A DNA stretch of 62,287 nucleotides from Lachnospiraceae bacterium (GTDB taxonomy: Bacteria > Bacillota > Clostridia > Lachnospirales > Lachnospiraceae). The position numbers and the translations under genes were made by a program. The notes below the pieces were generated by a model that saw only the letters and a list, made by a program, of their open reading frames with translations, was not told the DNA's origin and did not search any database. Position 1 is the stretch's first letter. Every line of letters begins with the position of its first letter. The stretch covers positions 1 to 62,287 of the forward strand of contig WRBB01000017.1 of the NCBI GenBank assembly GCA_009779895.1. Reading direction: 5' to 3'. This document shows, piece after piece, positions 32,156-39,998 of this stretch.

Positions 32156-33387
32156 AGCAAATGCACCTGTACTTTCTCTCCTGCTTTTATTCCCTCTTTG
32201 TTTCGATGAATCAATATATAACCCACCGCTCGACTCAATGTGCTAATCGAACCTGATTTTCCTAAAATCGGACGGGCAATATAAAAATCCTGCTTTTTAT
32301 CTAAAATCAATTCTACCAGCTGACAAGTTTCTCGTCCGGGCGCACCGGGCAAGTTAGACTCAAGAAAAGCCGGTACCGTAATCCCTTCTTTGATGCCTAG
32401 CTTCTGGCGATAATACCATAAAATCACCAACTCAAACACCATCATGGCTGCCACCGGGTGACCGGGCAAACCAACCAATATGGTTTCGCTCTTTGCATCA
32501 TATCCCAATATCGTAGGCTTGCCCGGCTTAAAAGCAATGCCATGGGTAAATACACCGGGGCAACTTACTTCATCCAAAACCTGCTTAGTGATATCTTGCT
32601 TGCCCTGAGAGCTACCACCGGATACCACTACGAAATCGCTTTTTGCCATGGCTTTTTTTACGGCGATTAAAAGCAAAGACTCCGTATCCTGAACCACTTC
32701 CACATGAACCACATCCAGCCCTTTTTCCATAGCCATTGCGCAAAGACCAAAGGAATTGATTTCATATACCTGCCCCATTTTTTTCTCTTCCCCCGGTGTG
32801 GCCAATTCATCACCTGTGGAAATAATCGTAATCTTAGGCTTTTGATAAACACAAACCTCCGAAATGCCTAAAGATGCCAAAACAGCTATATCCCCTGGGC
32901 CTAAAAACTTGCCTGCTTGCAATATCTCTTCACCTAGTTGCAAATCCTCGCCAATTTCCACAATAAAACTACCTTTTGCCACTCCTTGATGGATAGCAAT
33001 TTGGTTCACAGCAAAGGCCTCACAATATTCTACCATAACCATACCATCCGCACACTCAGGCAACATAGCACCCGTAGGAACATATACACACTCTCCCGGT
33101 TTTAAGGCTTTCTTGGGTGTATCACCCATGTTTACTTCTTCCACTAATTCCAAAAATACCGGGGCATTTTCATCTGCGCCCCAAGTGTCACCGGCATGAA
33201 CCGCATAACCATCTACCGTAGAGCGTCTAAAATCAGGCACCATAGCAGGGGAAATCACTGACTCTGCCAAGATACGGCCCGCACTTTCCATCAAAGAAAC
33301 CTTTTCACTTTGAAAGACTTTCCCCACTGTTGCTTCCACCAATTTTTCCCTTGCTGTTGCCATTGATTGTACCTTTCGCAATTCCAT
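32152..33387 (-). CDS. moeA: MoeA molybdopterin molybdenumtransferase
   Basis: This is a standard-length MoeA (411 residues) with RRSTVDGYAVHAGDTWG, ISTGDELATPGEEKKMGQ, FVVVSGGSSQGKQD, HGIAFKPGKPTI and VGLPGHPVAAMMVFEL. It inserts molybdate or tungstate into adenylylated molybdopterin made by MogA/MoaB. The catalytic Asp of the SxGGxS-containing domain appears in place. It shares clear homology with the MoeA half of the next gene but is not a recent copy. It is 30 bp after the MOSC gene and overlaps the next by four bases. Confidence 0.93.
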   Translation of the reverse strand: MELRKVQSMATAREKLVEATVGKVFQSEKVSLMESAGRILAESVISPAMVPDFRRSTVDGYAVHAGDTWGADENAPVFLELVEEVNMGDTPKKALKPGECVYVPTGAMLPECADGMVMVEYCEAFAVNQIAIHQGVAKGSFIVEIGEDLQLGEEILQAGKFLGPGDIAVLASLGISEVCVYQKPKITIISTGDELATPGEEKKMGQVYEINSFGLCAMAMEKGLDVVHVEVVQDTESLLLIAVKKAMAKSDFVVVSGGSSQGKQDITKQVLDEVSCPGVFTHGIAFKPGKPTILGYDAKSETILVGLPGHPVAAMMVFELVILWYYRQKLGIKEGITVPAFLESNLPGAPGRETCQLVELILDKKQDFYIARPILGKSGSISTLSRAVGYILIHRNKEGIKAGEKVQVHLL

Positions 33388-33417
33388 TTAACGCTCTTAC
33401 CTTTCTATACAAGAGGC

Positions 33418-33852
33418 TCAGATTATCTTTAGCTCATCACCAACTTGTATCACACCTCCTTGTACCACAGTGGCAAACACACCCTCTCGGGGCATAATGC
33501 AATCTCCCATTTTATGATAAATCTGACAACGATTGTGACATTCCTTGCCAATTTGGGACAATTCTAAAATCACGTCATGGCAAGCAAAGCGGGTACCTAA
33601 GGGCAACGCAGAAAAATCAATACCCTCTACCACCAAGTTTTCGCCAAAGGCACCGTCAAACACCTCTGCACCCTTTGCACGAAAGGCTTCTATTTTATCT
33701 GCAGATAACAAACTCACCTGCCGATGCCAATTTCCGGCATGGGCATCCTGTTCTAAACCAAAGTTTTCAATCAAACGAGCCGACTTTACATCCTTTTTTT
33801 GCACACCTTTTGTTTCGCTGATACAAACCGCCAATATTTTTCCCATTTTCAT
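33418..33852 (-). CDS. MOSC-domain protein
   Basis: The 144-residue protein matches small MOSC-domain proteins of clostridial cofactor operons. It has GVQKKDVKSARLIENFGLEQ with DAHAGNWHRQVSLLS, FGENLVVEGIDFSALPLG, and IGKECHNRCQIYHKMGDCIM with several Cys where the conserved MOSC Cys lies. It probably carries sulfur for, or modifies, the pyranopterin cofactor; the exact step is not known for this family. It lies between MogA (3 bp) and MoeA (30 bp). It is a clear paralogue in type, but not a close copy, of the MOSC protein at the end of the operon. Confidence 0.87.
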   Translation of the reverse strand: MKMGKILAVCISETKGVQKKDVKSARLIENFGLEQDAHAGNWHRQVSLLSADKIEAFRAKGAEVFDGAFGENLVVEGIDFSALPLGTRFACHDVILELSQIGKECHNRCQIYHKMGDCIMPREGVFATVVQGGVIQVGDELKII

Positions 33853-33855
33853 ACC

Positions 33856-34353
33856 TCACCTTGCACAATTGCTTGCTTCCGCCAATAAAATCTCCAAACC
33901 ATGATCCAACGAATCCTGTATATATTCCAAACACTCTTTTACCGCTTTGGGACTACCCGGCAGATTCACAATCAAGGTATTGCCACGAATCCCCGCCATT
34001 CCCCGACTAAGCATAGCCCGTTTGGTAAATCCCAAACTAAACCAACGCATGGCCTCGGGAATCCCCGGCACCTCCCGCTCAATCACTGCTTTGGTGGCCT
34101 CCGGCGTACAATCTCTTACAGAAAAACCCGTTCCGCCTGTGGTCAAAATCAAATCTGCCACACCACTGTCCGCAATTTCTCTCATGGCTTTTGTCAGAAC
34201 TTCCTTGTCATCCGGCAACATCTGATACGCTATGTTTTGATAACCAAACGCTTCCATCATACGAATTGCTTCCGGTCCGCTAATATCTTCTCTCTCACCG
34301 GCAAAACCGGAATCACTGGCTGTAATCACTGCAAACCGTTTCAATGCTATCAT
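33856..34353 (-). CDS. Molybdopterin adenylyltransferase (MogA/MoaB family)
   Basis: The 165-residue protein has the MogA/MoaB fold signature. It has VITASDSGFAGEREDISGP at the start, DLILTTGGTGFSVRDCTPEAT with the TTGGTG nucleotide loop and catalytic Asp, and NLPGSPKAVKECLEYI near the end. It adenylylates molybdopterin to prepare it for metal insertion by MoeA. MoaA is upstream (four-base overlap) and a MOSC protein follows at three bases. MogA and MoaB cannot be told apart safely by eye. Confidence 0.92.
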   Translation of the reverse strand: MIALKRFAVITASDSGFAGEREDISGPEAIRMMEAFGYQNIAYQMLPDDKEVLTKAMREIADSGVADLILTTGGTGFSVRDCTPEATKAVIEREVPGIPEAMRWFSLGFTKRAMLSRGMAGIRGNTLIVNLPGSPKAVKECLEYIQDSLDHGLEILLAEASNCAR

Positions 34354-35339
34354 CCTCCAATCTTAGACATGGGTAACTTATTTTCTTCATTTTCTTGAAA
34401 ATCCTGCTTGCAAAACGTATGAGCCTTGGGTTTGATTAAAATCGTCTCTGCCATCACTTTGGCAATTTCCTCTACCGTAGCCCCTGCACGCAACAATGGT
34501 TTTAAATCGCAGCCCAATTCATATTGCAAACAGCTTTTCAAATAACCTTGACTAGTCAAACGCACCCGGTTGCAACTACTGCAAAATTGATGGCTCATCG
34601 CACTAATAAAGCCAATTTTCCCCTGAAATCCCTCTAATGTATAATAATGACAGGGACCAAAACCCAACTTTTGTTTGTAGGCTTTTAATGTTCCATATCT
34701 ATTTTCTATCATTTCTTTGATTTCATCTTCATGAATATATGTATATTCTTTTCCATAACCTATAGGCATCATCTCAATAAAACGTACGTGGATGGGTCTG
34801 TCTTTTGCCAAAGACAATAAATCACCCAAACCCGTTTTTGCCGATTTCAATGGCACACAGTTCACCTTTAAAGGTATTTTTTGATCTGCCAATACCCGGT
34901 CAATGCCTGCCAGCACCTGCGGCAAGGCATTGACACCGGCTATTTTTTCAAACTCTGTTTCATCCAATGTATCCAAACTAATGTTAATCCCATCCAGGCC
35001 GGATGTTTTTAATTGCTCAAATTGTTCTGCCAACAGCACACCGTTGGTGGTTAGCGTAACTGCTTCTATACCGGATATACCCTTAATCTTATGAATCAAA
35101 TCTGCCACACCACGCCGTACCAGAGGCTCACCACCGGTAATCTTGATTTTTTTCATACCCAAACAAGCAGCACTTTCAACTACCGTCAAAATCTCATCAA
35201 AACGCAAAATCTCCTCATGAGTGGTTAAATCAATCCCCACACCGGGCATACAGTAAATGCAGCGTAAATTGCATCTGTCTGTAATGGATATCCGCATATA
35301 ATCAATCTTTCGATTGTACTCATCTATCATATCAGTCAC
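34350..35339 (-). CDS. moaA: GTP 3',8-cyclase MoaA (radical SAM)
   Basis: This 329-residue radical SAM enzyme has the SAM-cluster motif RCNLRCIYCMPG (C-x3-C-x2-C). The second C-terminal Fe-S cluster has Cys in FCSSCNRVRLTSQGYLKSCL. The SAM-binding ITGGEPLVRRGV and TLTTNGVLL are intact. The C-terminal GG needed for activity is present in ...PMSKIGG. It makes the first pterin intermediate from GTP, with MoaC. The start is GTG at 35339; an ATG three codons later is equally possible. It follows MoaC immediately. Confidence 0.95.
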   Translation of the reverse strand: MTDMIDEYNRKIDYMRISITDRCNLRCIYCMPGVGIDLTTHEEILRFDEILTVVESAACLGMKKIKITGGEPLVRRGVADLIHKIKGISGIEAVTLTTNGVLLAEQFEQLKTSGLDGINISLDTLDETEFEKIAGVNALPQVLAGIDRVLADQKIPLKVNCVPLKSAKTGLGDLLSLAKDRPIHVRFIEMMPIGYGKEYTYIHEDEIKEMIENRYGTLKAYKQKLGFGPCHYYTLEGFQGKIGFISAMSHQFCSSCNRVRLTSQGYLKSCLQYELGCDLKPLLRAGATVEEIAKVMAETILIKPKAHTFCKQDFQENEENKLPMSKIGG

Positions 35340-35831
35340 CTATTCTATCTTCCTGCCATAATCGGATTTTCCACCGGTTTTTTCCACTAATGTAAGCCCT
35401 GTAATCACCATATCTTTGCGAATCGCCTTGCACATATCATAAATGGTCAGCAAAGCCACACTTGCCCCGCTTAAAGCCTCCATCTCCACACCTGTCTTAC
35501 CTGTCACCTTGGCGGTACAAAAAGCCGTAATCGCAGCATTTTTTTCGTCAATTTCAAAATCTAGGGAACAACCCGTAATCTGCAAACTATGACACATGGG
35601 AATCATAGCTGCCGTGTTTTTCACTGCCATAATCCCTGCAACCCGTGCCACGCCCAGCACATCCCCTTTTTTTATCCTTTGTTGCAAAACGGCTTGTAAA
35701 ACATCTTCTCCCACATAAATTGTGCCTTTTGCCACCGCTTTTCGCATCGTAGTTTCCTTATCTGAAACATCTACCATAATGGCATTGCCTTGCCCATCAA
35801 AGTGGGTAAACTCTTTCTCCAAAACAATCAA
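35340..35831 (-). CDS. moaC: Cyclic pyranopterin monophosphate synthase MoaC
   Basis: The 163-residue protein has the MoaC motifs MVDVSDKETTMRKAVA, IPMCHSLQITG and KTGVEMEALSGASVALLTIYDMCKA (read in overlapping parts), with the active-site Lys near GGKSDYGRK. It turns the MoaA product into cyclic pyranopterin monophosphate. Its ATG overlaps the MoaD stop by four bases. The downstream MoaA gene begins at the base after its stop codon. Confidence 0.95.
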   Translation of the reverse strand: MIVLEKEFTHFDGQGNAIMVDVSDKETTMRKAVAKGTIYVGEDVLQAVLQQRIKKGDVLGVARVAGIMAVKNTAAMIPMCHSLQITGCSLDFEIDEKNAAITAFCTAKVTGKTGVEMEALSGASVALLTIYDMCKAIRKDMVITGLTLVEKTGGKSDYGRKIE

Positions 35832-36049
35832 CCTCCTCCCACCGGCGGGAAAATCGCAATCACATCCTCCGCTTTCACGGCATCCTCTAATTTTGAATGT
35901 ATCCCATTGATCAAAAATATAGAAACATCATTTTGAGATATTTGATAATACTCTATAATATCCCGACCCGTTTGAAATTTTTCTGCCGGCTCATGATAAA
36001 TTTTTTCCCGGCCTTGCCGTAATGTTGCAAACAAACGTATCTCTATCAT
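35828..36049 (-). CDS. MoaD/ThiS-family sulfur carrier
   Basis: The start at 36049 (MIEIRLFATLRQGRE) follows GGAGGAAAAAAG. The product has 73 residues with the ubiquitin-like fold pattern and the required C-terminal Gly-Gly (FPPVGGG). It carries the thiocarboxylate sulfur that forms the dithiolene of molybdopterin. No MoaE partner and no MoeB activator are in this window. In organisms with AOR the small MoaD-like protein commonly sits next to it, as here. It heads the cofactor part of the operon, after the AOR terminator. Confidence 0.87.
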   Translation of the reverse strand: MIEIRLFATLRQGREKIYHEPAEKFQTGRDIIEYYQISQNDVSIFLINGIHSKLEDAVKAEDVIAIFPPVGGG

Positions 36050-36083
36050 CTTTTTTCCTCCATATAAGTACATATAAGTGCAC

Positions 36084-36111
36084 CAAAAAGGGGAGCGAAA
36101 TCTGCTCCCCT
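36084..36111 (-). terminator. Terminator between the AOR gene and the cofactor operon
   Basis: AGGGGAGC (minus, 36111-36104) pairs with GCTCCCCT (36096-36089) around a 7-nt loop and is followed by TTTTT. It is nine bases past the AOR stop. Since I see no clear promoter before MoaD, partial readthrough from the AOR promoter probably drives the cofactor genes at a lower level. Confidence 0.75.
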
Positions 36112-36119
36112 CGTAACAA

Positions 36120-37916
36120 TTAGGATAATCCTAAACGTTCTAATGTTTCTACCGTTGGGAAAGCATCTTTCCAGCCTCTTAACTCATAGTATGTAGGCAA
36201 GATTTCGTTTAATTGACTTTTCATACCTTTGGATGGTCCATTTGGAATGGCTTCCTCCAAAACACGTTTTGGTAAGGTATCTTCTTCCGGTTTCATACCG
36301 GCTTCTTTGTTAAATAAACGTTCGATATTGTAGATTCTTTCTCCAACTTCCAGCAATTGATTGTCGTCGTAATCTGTACCTGTGGCTGCGTTGAGCATCA
36401 AAGCATAATCTCCGGCACCTAAACCAAAGGAAGTAAACAAGCACAATCCCAAAGAGTCAATCACAGCGGTCAAGTCTTGGAAGATTTTCACCCAGGATGC
36501 TTTGTCCTCTGTGGTGGTTCTGTCCACTTGCTCCGGATGTGCCAAAATCTCCGGCGCAATGGTATAACCACGTACATGACAGCCACCACGATTGCTTGTT
36601 GCATAGTTTAGACCAATCCCTTGAATGCCTCTGGCATCATAAGCCGGTAACTCTTGCTTTTTCACAGCAATTGAAACTTCCGGATGACCATAAAACTCAC
36701 ATAAGCGATGAGAGCCATCTGCCATCAACTTGGCCAAAGGAATCTTGCCCTCGCCCATACGCTTGGTCCACGTAATAATGGCTTCGCCGCTGCCCCATGT
36801 AAGAGGAACACCCTCGCATTCTTCTTCCTTGATGGCACCTAGCTGATAAAGCTCCATGGCTGCTGCAATGGTACAAGGTGTACCAATGGCATCCAACCCG
36901 TACTCATTACACATCATGTTTGCACGGCTAATCGCTTCTAGTTCTTTGACACCGCAGTTTGCACCATAAGCCCAAATCGGCTCATACTCTGGACCGCCTA
37001 CTTCTTTATCATCCAATTTGATGACACGGCCGCAACCAATCGGACATCTGTGGCAAAATCCTTGTTTCACCAAGGTTGTGTTGGCCATGGTCTCACCGGA
37101 TGCTTCATCCGCTTCTTCAAAATAAGCCTCTTGCCAGTTTTTAGTGGGATAAGAGCCAACGTTGTTGATAATATTGACCAATACCGCTGTTCCGTAGGTT
37201 GGTAAACCTGTGCCCGTCACCCCATCTTCACGTAATTTTTGAAGTGCTGATTTGTTTACTTCTTTTAGTGCCACTTCATCAGCAGGCGGCACTACCTTGC
37301 GCTCCGCTGTAACCGTGATGGCCTTTAGGTTTTTGGATCCCATAACGGCACCAACTCCACTACGACCCGCCGCCCTGTCTTTGTCGTTCATAATCGCTGC
37401 CAACAATGCTAAGTTTTCGCCGGATGGTCCAATGTTTAGTACAGAGCTTTTGGGGTGAACCTCTTTCAAGGTTTCATCCAACTCTTCTGATAACATGCCC
37501 ACATATTTTTCGGCTGAAAGAATCTCTATTTTTTCATCTTGAATATTGATGTACACCGGGTTTTCCGCTTTACCTTCCACAATCAAACCTTCCCAACCGG
37601 CATATTTCAAATCTGCACCCCATCTTCCACCTGAATTGGAGGATGCAATCATGCCTGTCAATGGTGATTTGGTCACTACCATGTATCGCGTGGCTGTGGG
37701 CAACTGGGTGCCTGTCAATGGTCCCGGTAAATATACCAACTTATTCTCCGGCGATAAAGGGTCTACTTTTGCGATACCTTCATCATAAAGAATCTTTGTG
37801 CCCAAACCTCTGCCGCCTACGAACTTTTTTGCCTTGTCAAGGTCTAGTTCTTCCACGGTGATACTACCTGTCGTCAAGTTGATACGTGCCATTTTTGCGT
37901 TGTAAGATCCATACAT
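36120..37916 (-). CDS. Aldehyde:ferredoxin oxidoreductase (tungsten enzyme family)
   Basis: The 598-residue protein is full length for the AOR family. The N-terminal domain reads INLTTGSITVEELDLDKAK then FVGGRGLGTKILYDEG, with GPLTGTQLPTATRYMVVTKS and SSNSGGRWGADLKYAG, the pyranopterin-binding part. The Fe4S4 ligands are in FCHRCPIGCGR (C-x2-C-x3-C) with a later Cys near GLCLFTSFG. YGANCGVKELEAIS and EYGLDAIGTPCTIA are also typical. AOR oxidises aldehydes to acids with ferredoxin, or reduces acids, using tungsten or molybdenum bis-pyranopterin. It comes right after a Moco/Tuco-like riboswitch leader, has GGAGG ten bases before the ATG, and ends in a terminator before the cofactor genes. The native substrate is not evident. 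Confidence 0.93.
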   Translation of the reverse strand: MYGSYNAKMARINLTTGSITVEELDLDKAKKFVGGRGLGTKILYDEGIAKVDPLSPENKLVYLPGPLTGTQLPTATRYMVVTKSPLTGMIASSNSGGRWGADLKYAGWEGLIVEGKAENPVYINIQDEKIEILSAEKYVGMLSEELDETLKEVHPKSSVLNIGPSGENLALLAAIMNDKDRAAGRSGVGAVMGSKNLKAITVTAERKVVPPADEVALKEVNKSALQKLREDGVTGTGLPTYGTAVLVNIINNVGSYPTKNWQEAYFEEADEASGETMANTTLVKQGFCHRCPIGCGRVIKLDDKEVGGPEYEPIWAYGANCGVKELEAISRANMMCNEYGLDAIGTPCTIAAAMELYQLGAIKEEECEGVPLTWGSGEAIITWTKRMGEGKIPLAKLMADGSHRLCEFYGHPEVSIAVKKQELPAYDARGIQGIGLNYATSNRGGCHVRGYTIAPEILAHPEQVDRTTTEDKASWVKIFQDLTAVIDSLGLCLFTSFGLGAGDYALMLNAATGTDYDDNQLLEVGERIYNIERLFNKEAGMKPEEDTLPKRVLEEAIPNGPSKGMKSQLNEILPTYYELRGWKDAFPTVETLERLGLS

Positions 37917-37945
37917 CTTAAAAGTACCTCCTTCTTTGAAAATAA

Positions 37946-38058
37946 TCTTAGTGGGTCTACATAATGTGACTTTCTAAGAATCCTTTCCAAACGCGGGAGG
38001 CATTAAGTAAACGGTTAATACCCATAGGCTACATTCCCTCTGAATGCAACTCGGATTC
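37946..38058 (-). ncRNA. Moco/Tuco-type riboswitch leader of the AOR gene
   Basis: On the minus strand, GAATCC (38058-38053) pairs with GGATTC (37983-37978) as a closing stem. Inside are TGCATTC/GAATGTA and GGTATTAA/TTAATGCC stems, then GCCTCCCGCGTTTGGAAAGG, which resembles the conserved core of the molybdenum/tungsten cofactor riboswitch as I remember it. A second hairpin, TCTTAG (37979-37974) with CTAAGA (37951-37946), shares bases with the closing stem and ends 15 bases before the GGAGG, so the two folds exclude each other. Placement before a pyranopterin enzyme and its cofactor operon fits. The direction of control is unclear from sequence alone. Confidence 0.7.
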
Positions 38059-38083
38059 GTACTCCATTATTTTAACAAATTTT

Positions 38084-39307
38084 TTATCCTCTGTAAACAA
38101 AATCCGGCAAATCCAACCCATCACACGGAATATCTACATTGCCCTTAATCAAAGGCTCACAATAGGCTAAAAATGCGTCCGCAATGTCTGAACCATCCGC
38201 GATAATCCAATCCAAAGGAACCGTTTTTTCTTTGTTGCAAATTTCATTGACATCTTCCAATCCATAAGAAATGGCATAGGTATCACCCGGCTTGCGTACA
38301 AAGGAAATCATCTTGCCTGTCACACCCTGCAATACGGAAGCCACCGCAAATGTACCGGAACCTATAGCCTCTTGTTGATCTGTTTTTGACATCATCATCG
38401 TCGAACACCTTTGCACCACATTTAATTCTACCGAGCGCACTTTCACCGCCAATCTGTCCCGCAATAGATTTTCCAAATGTTTTCCGGCACCGGCCAGCAT
38501 CTTATGGCCAAAAGAATCCACGCCTACTTCATTGCCATACTCACAAATCAAAACACCCTCTGCATCATGTATGCCCTCCGAAATACACACAATTACATTG
38601 ATATTTTTCTCTAACGCAGCCTCCACTTGCCGAATAAAGGTTTCCTCTTCAAAAGCCACTTCCGGAAGATATACCAAAAGCGGATTGTCCCCTTTATATT
38701 TCCGCGCCAATACACCGGCCGCAGTCAGCCACCCGGCATGGCGTCCCATAATCTCTACAATGGTAACCGATTTTGTTTCATATACATTGGCATCAATAGT
38801 AATCTCACGTACCGTCGTTGCTACATACTTGGCCGCACTACCAAACCCCGGGGTATGGTCTGTTAACACCAAATCATTGTCCACGGTTTTTGGAGCACCG
38901 CAAACTTTAATATCACTGCCGATTTTGGCCGCATAACGAGACATCTTACTCACCGTATCCATCGAATCATTGCCGCCAATATAAACAACATAACCAATAT
39001 TTAACGCTTTTAACTTTTTAAATAATATCGCAAACACTGCATCTTCCATACACTCCGGTAATTTATAACGACAAGAACCAAGATATGCACCCGGTGTGGT
39101 TTTTAGTTTTTCAATCTCCACAAGAGAGATATCTTTGCCAAATTCCCAAATGCGGTCTTGTAAAAATCCCTCTATACCATTAAGCATACCATATACATGC
39201 CCGACAGACGCTTCTTGTAGTCCTGCTTTTACCACGCCGTACAAACTGCTGTTAATCACGGCTGTGGGACCTCCTGATTGCCCTACCAATAAATTTTTCT
39301 TTTCCAT
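38084..39307 (-). CDS. 6-phosphofructokinase, probably PPi-dependent
   Basis: The 407-residue protein has the PFK fold, with LLVGQSGGPTAVINSSLYGV, IGYVVYIGGNDSMDTVSKMS, APKTVDNDLVLTDHTPGFGS and EIMGRHAGWLTAAG. GGND in place of GGDG and the KTVDND (K after P) context mark the PPi-using group, where the Asp blocks ATP. It phosphorylates fructose-6-phosphate in glycolysis using pyrophosphate and can run in reverse. It sits upstream of the AOR riboswitch on the same strand, with no terminator obvious between, and is read from a weak promoter in 39308-39440. AAGGAGAGTTTGGTTTC precedes the ATG. Confidence 0.88.
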   Translation of the reverse strand: MEKKNLLVGQSGGPTAVINSSLYGVVKAGLQEASVGHVYGMLNGIEGFLQDRIWEFGKDISLVEIEKLKTTPGAYLGSCRYKLPECMEDAVFAILFKKLKALNIGYVVYIGGNDSMDTVSKMSRYAAKIGSDIKVCGAPKTVDNDLVLTDHTPGFGSAAKYVATTVREITIDANVYETKSVTIVEIMGRHAGWLTAAGVLARKYKGDNPLLVYLPEVAFEEETFIRQVEAALEKNINVIVCISEGIHDAEGVLICEYGNEVGVDSFGHKMLAGAGKHLENLLRDRLAVKVRSVELNVVQRCSTMMMSKTDQQEAIGSGTFAVASVLQGVTGKMISFVRKPGDTYAISYGLEDVNEICNKEKTVPLDWIIADGSDIADAFLAYCEPLIKGNVDIPCDGLDLPDFVYRG

Positions 39308-39644
39308 GAAACCAAACTCTCCTTAATTTTTATTCAGATTTCGAAAAGATATTAAAACCCTCAAAAAATATGGTATCACAGCCACATCACTTAATCAATA
39401 GTTCCCATATCCATTCCAATTAAACCTCCTATTTATTTATAACCTCTCCTTATATATTTATTAAATTTTAAAAACTTTAAGAAAAATATGATAAATCTTT
39501 AAATTTTCTATTGACTACTGTGTAACACTATGGTTTATTATAGCTTTATCAACAAGAATATATTTCCGGTTTTTTAACTGCAAATGTGCAACTCTTGTTG
39601 GGTTCTTGTTTCAATCAGTTATTGGGAAAAAAGGAGAGGGAAGA
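39308..39644. other. AT-rich intergenic region with divergent promoters
   Basis: No gene is seen. For the minus-strand phosphofructokinase, TTGATT followed after 17 bp by TACCAT lies near 39370-39400, a weak promoter. For the + gene at 39645, TTGACT at about 39510 is followed by TATTAT only after 19 bp, so the promoter is unsure. Short inverted words CAACAAG ... CTTGTTG (from 39550 and from 39592) flank about 35 bp of + leader and could form a loop in the mRNA. Confidence 0.4.
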
Positions 39645-39911
39645 ATGCCAAGGAAAGCAATTGATTTAACAAATGAACGTTTTGGTCGATTAGTTGTCAA
39701 AAAAAATGTAGGAAAAGCGAGATCCGGAAATCTGATCTGGCACTGCCACTGTGACTGCGGAAATACCAAAGAGGTGGCAGCGGGCAACCTGCGCAGCGGA
39801 GTGATTCAATCATGCGGTTGCATCACCCAAGAAAAAAGAGCACGAAAACTCTTAGAAAAAGTAGAGTCTGAGATTATGAGGGAAAATCAAGACTTTCGTG
39901 CAACACCATAG
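39645..39911 (+). CDS. Small Cys/His-rich protein resembling phage-type AP2/HNH-associated DNA-binding domains
   Basis: The start at 39645 (MPRKAIDLTNERFGRL) is preceded by GGAGAGGGAAGA, giving 88 residues. The core reads GRLVVKKNVGKARSGN then WHCHCDCGNTKEVAAGNLRSG and SCGC. Four Cys and two His are spaced like a small zinc-binding fold. The pattern F-G-R-L-x-V ... C-x-C-D-C-G-N ... L-x-S-G-x-x-x-S-C-G-C is common in phage and mobile-element proteins, often next to HNH or AP2 domains. Here there is no nuclease domain; a basic helix (TQEKRARKLLEKVESEI) follows. It stands alone, so it is likely an old acquisition. DNA binding is inferred. Confidence 0.7.
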   Translation: MPRKAIDLTNERFGRLVVKKNVGKARSGNLIWHCHCDCGNTKEVAAGNLRSGVIQSCGCITQEKRARKLLEKVESEIMRENQDFRATP

Positions 39912-39929
39912 TGGGTTTTAGACCACCAT

Positions 39930-39973
39930 AAGAAATCGCCTCGGTTGTTTTTTTCCAGCCGGGGCGATTTCTT
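39930..39973. terminator. Large hairpin between convergent genes
   Basis: AGAAATCGCCTCGG (39931-39944) and CCGGGGCGATTTCT (39959-39972) form a 14-bp stem with one G-T pair around a T-rich loop. Neither strand has a clear T-run after it. It probably ends transcription of both the small + gene and the minus ABC permease. Confidence 0.55.
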
Positions 39974-39998
39974 GTATGAAAATATATAACATCATTCT

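Noticed and set aside
33418-33852. The two MOSC proteins of the cofactor operon as a recent duplication
   Set aside because: They share the domain and Cys richness but differ in most positions and in length, so they are old paralogues.
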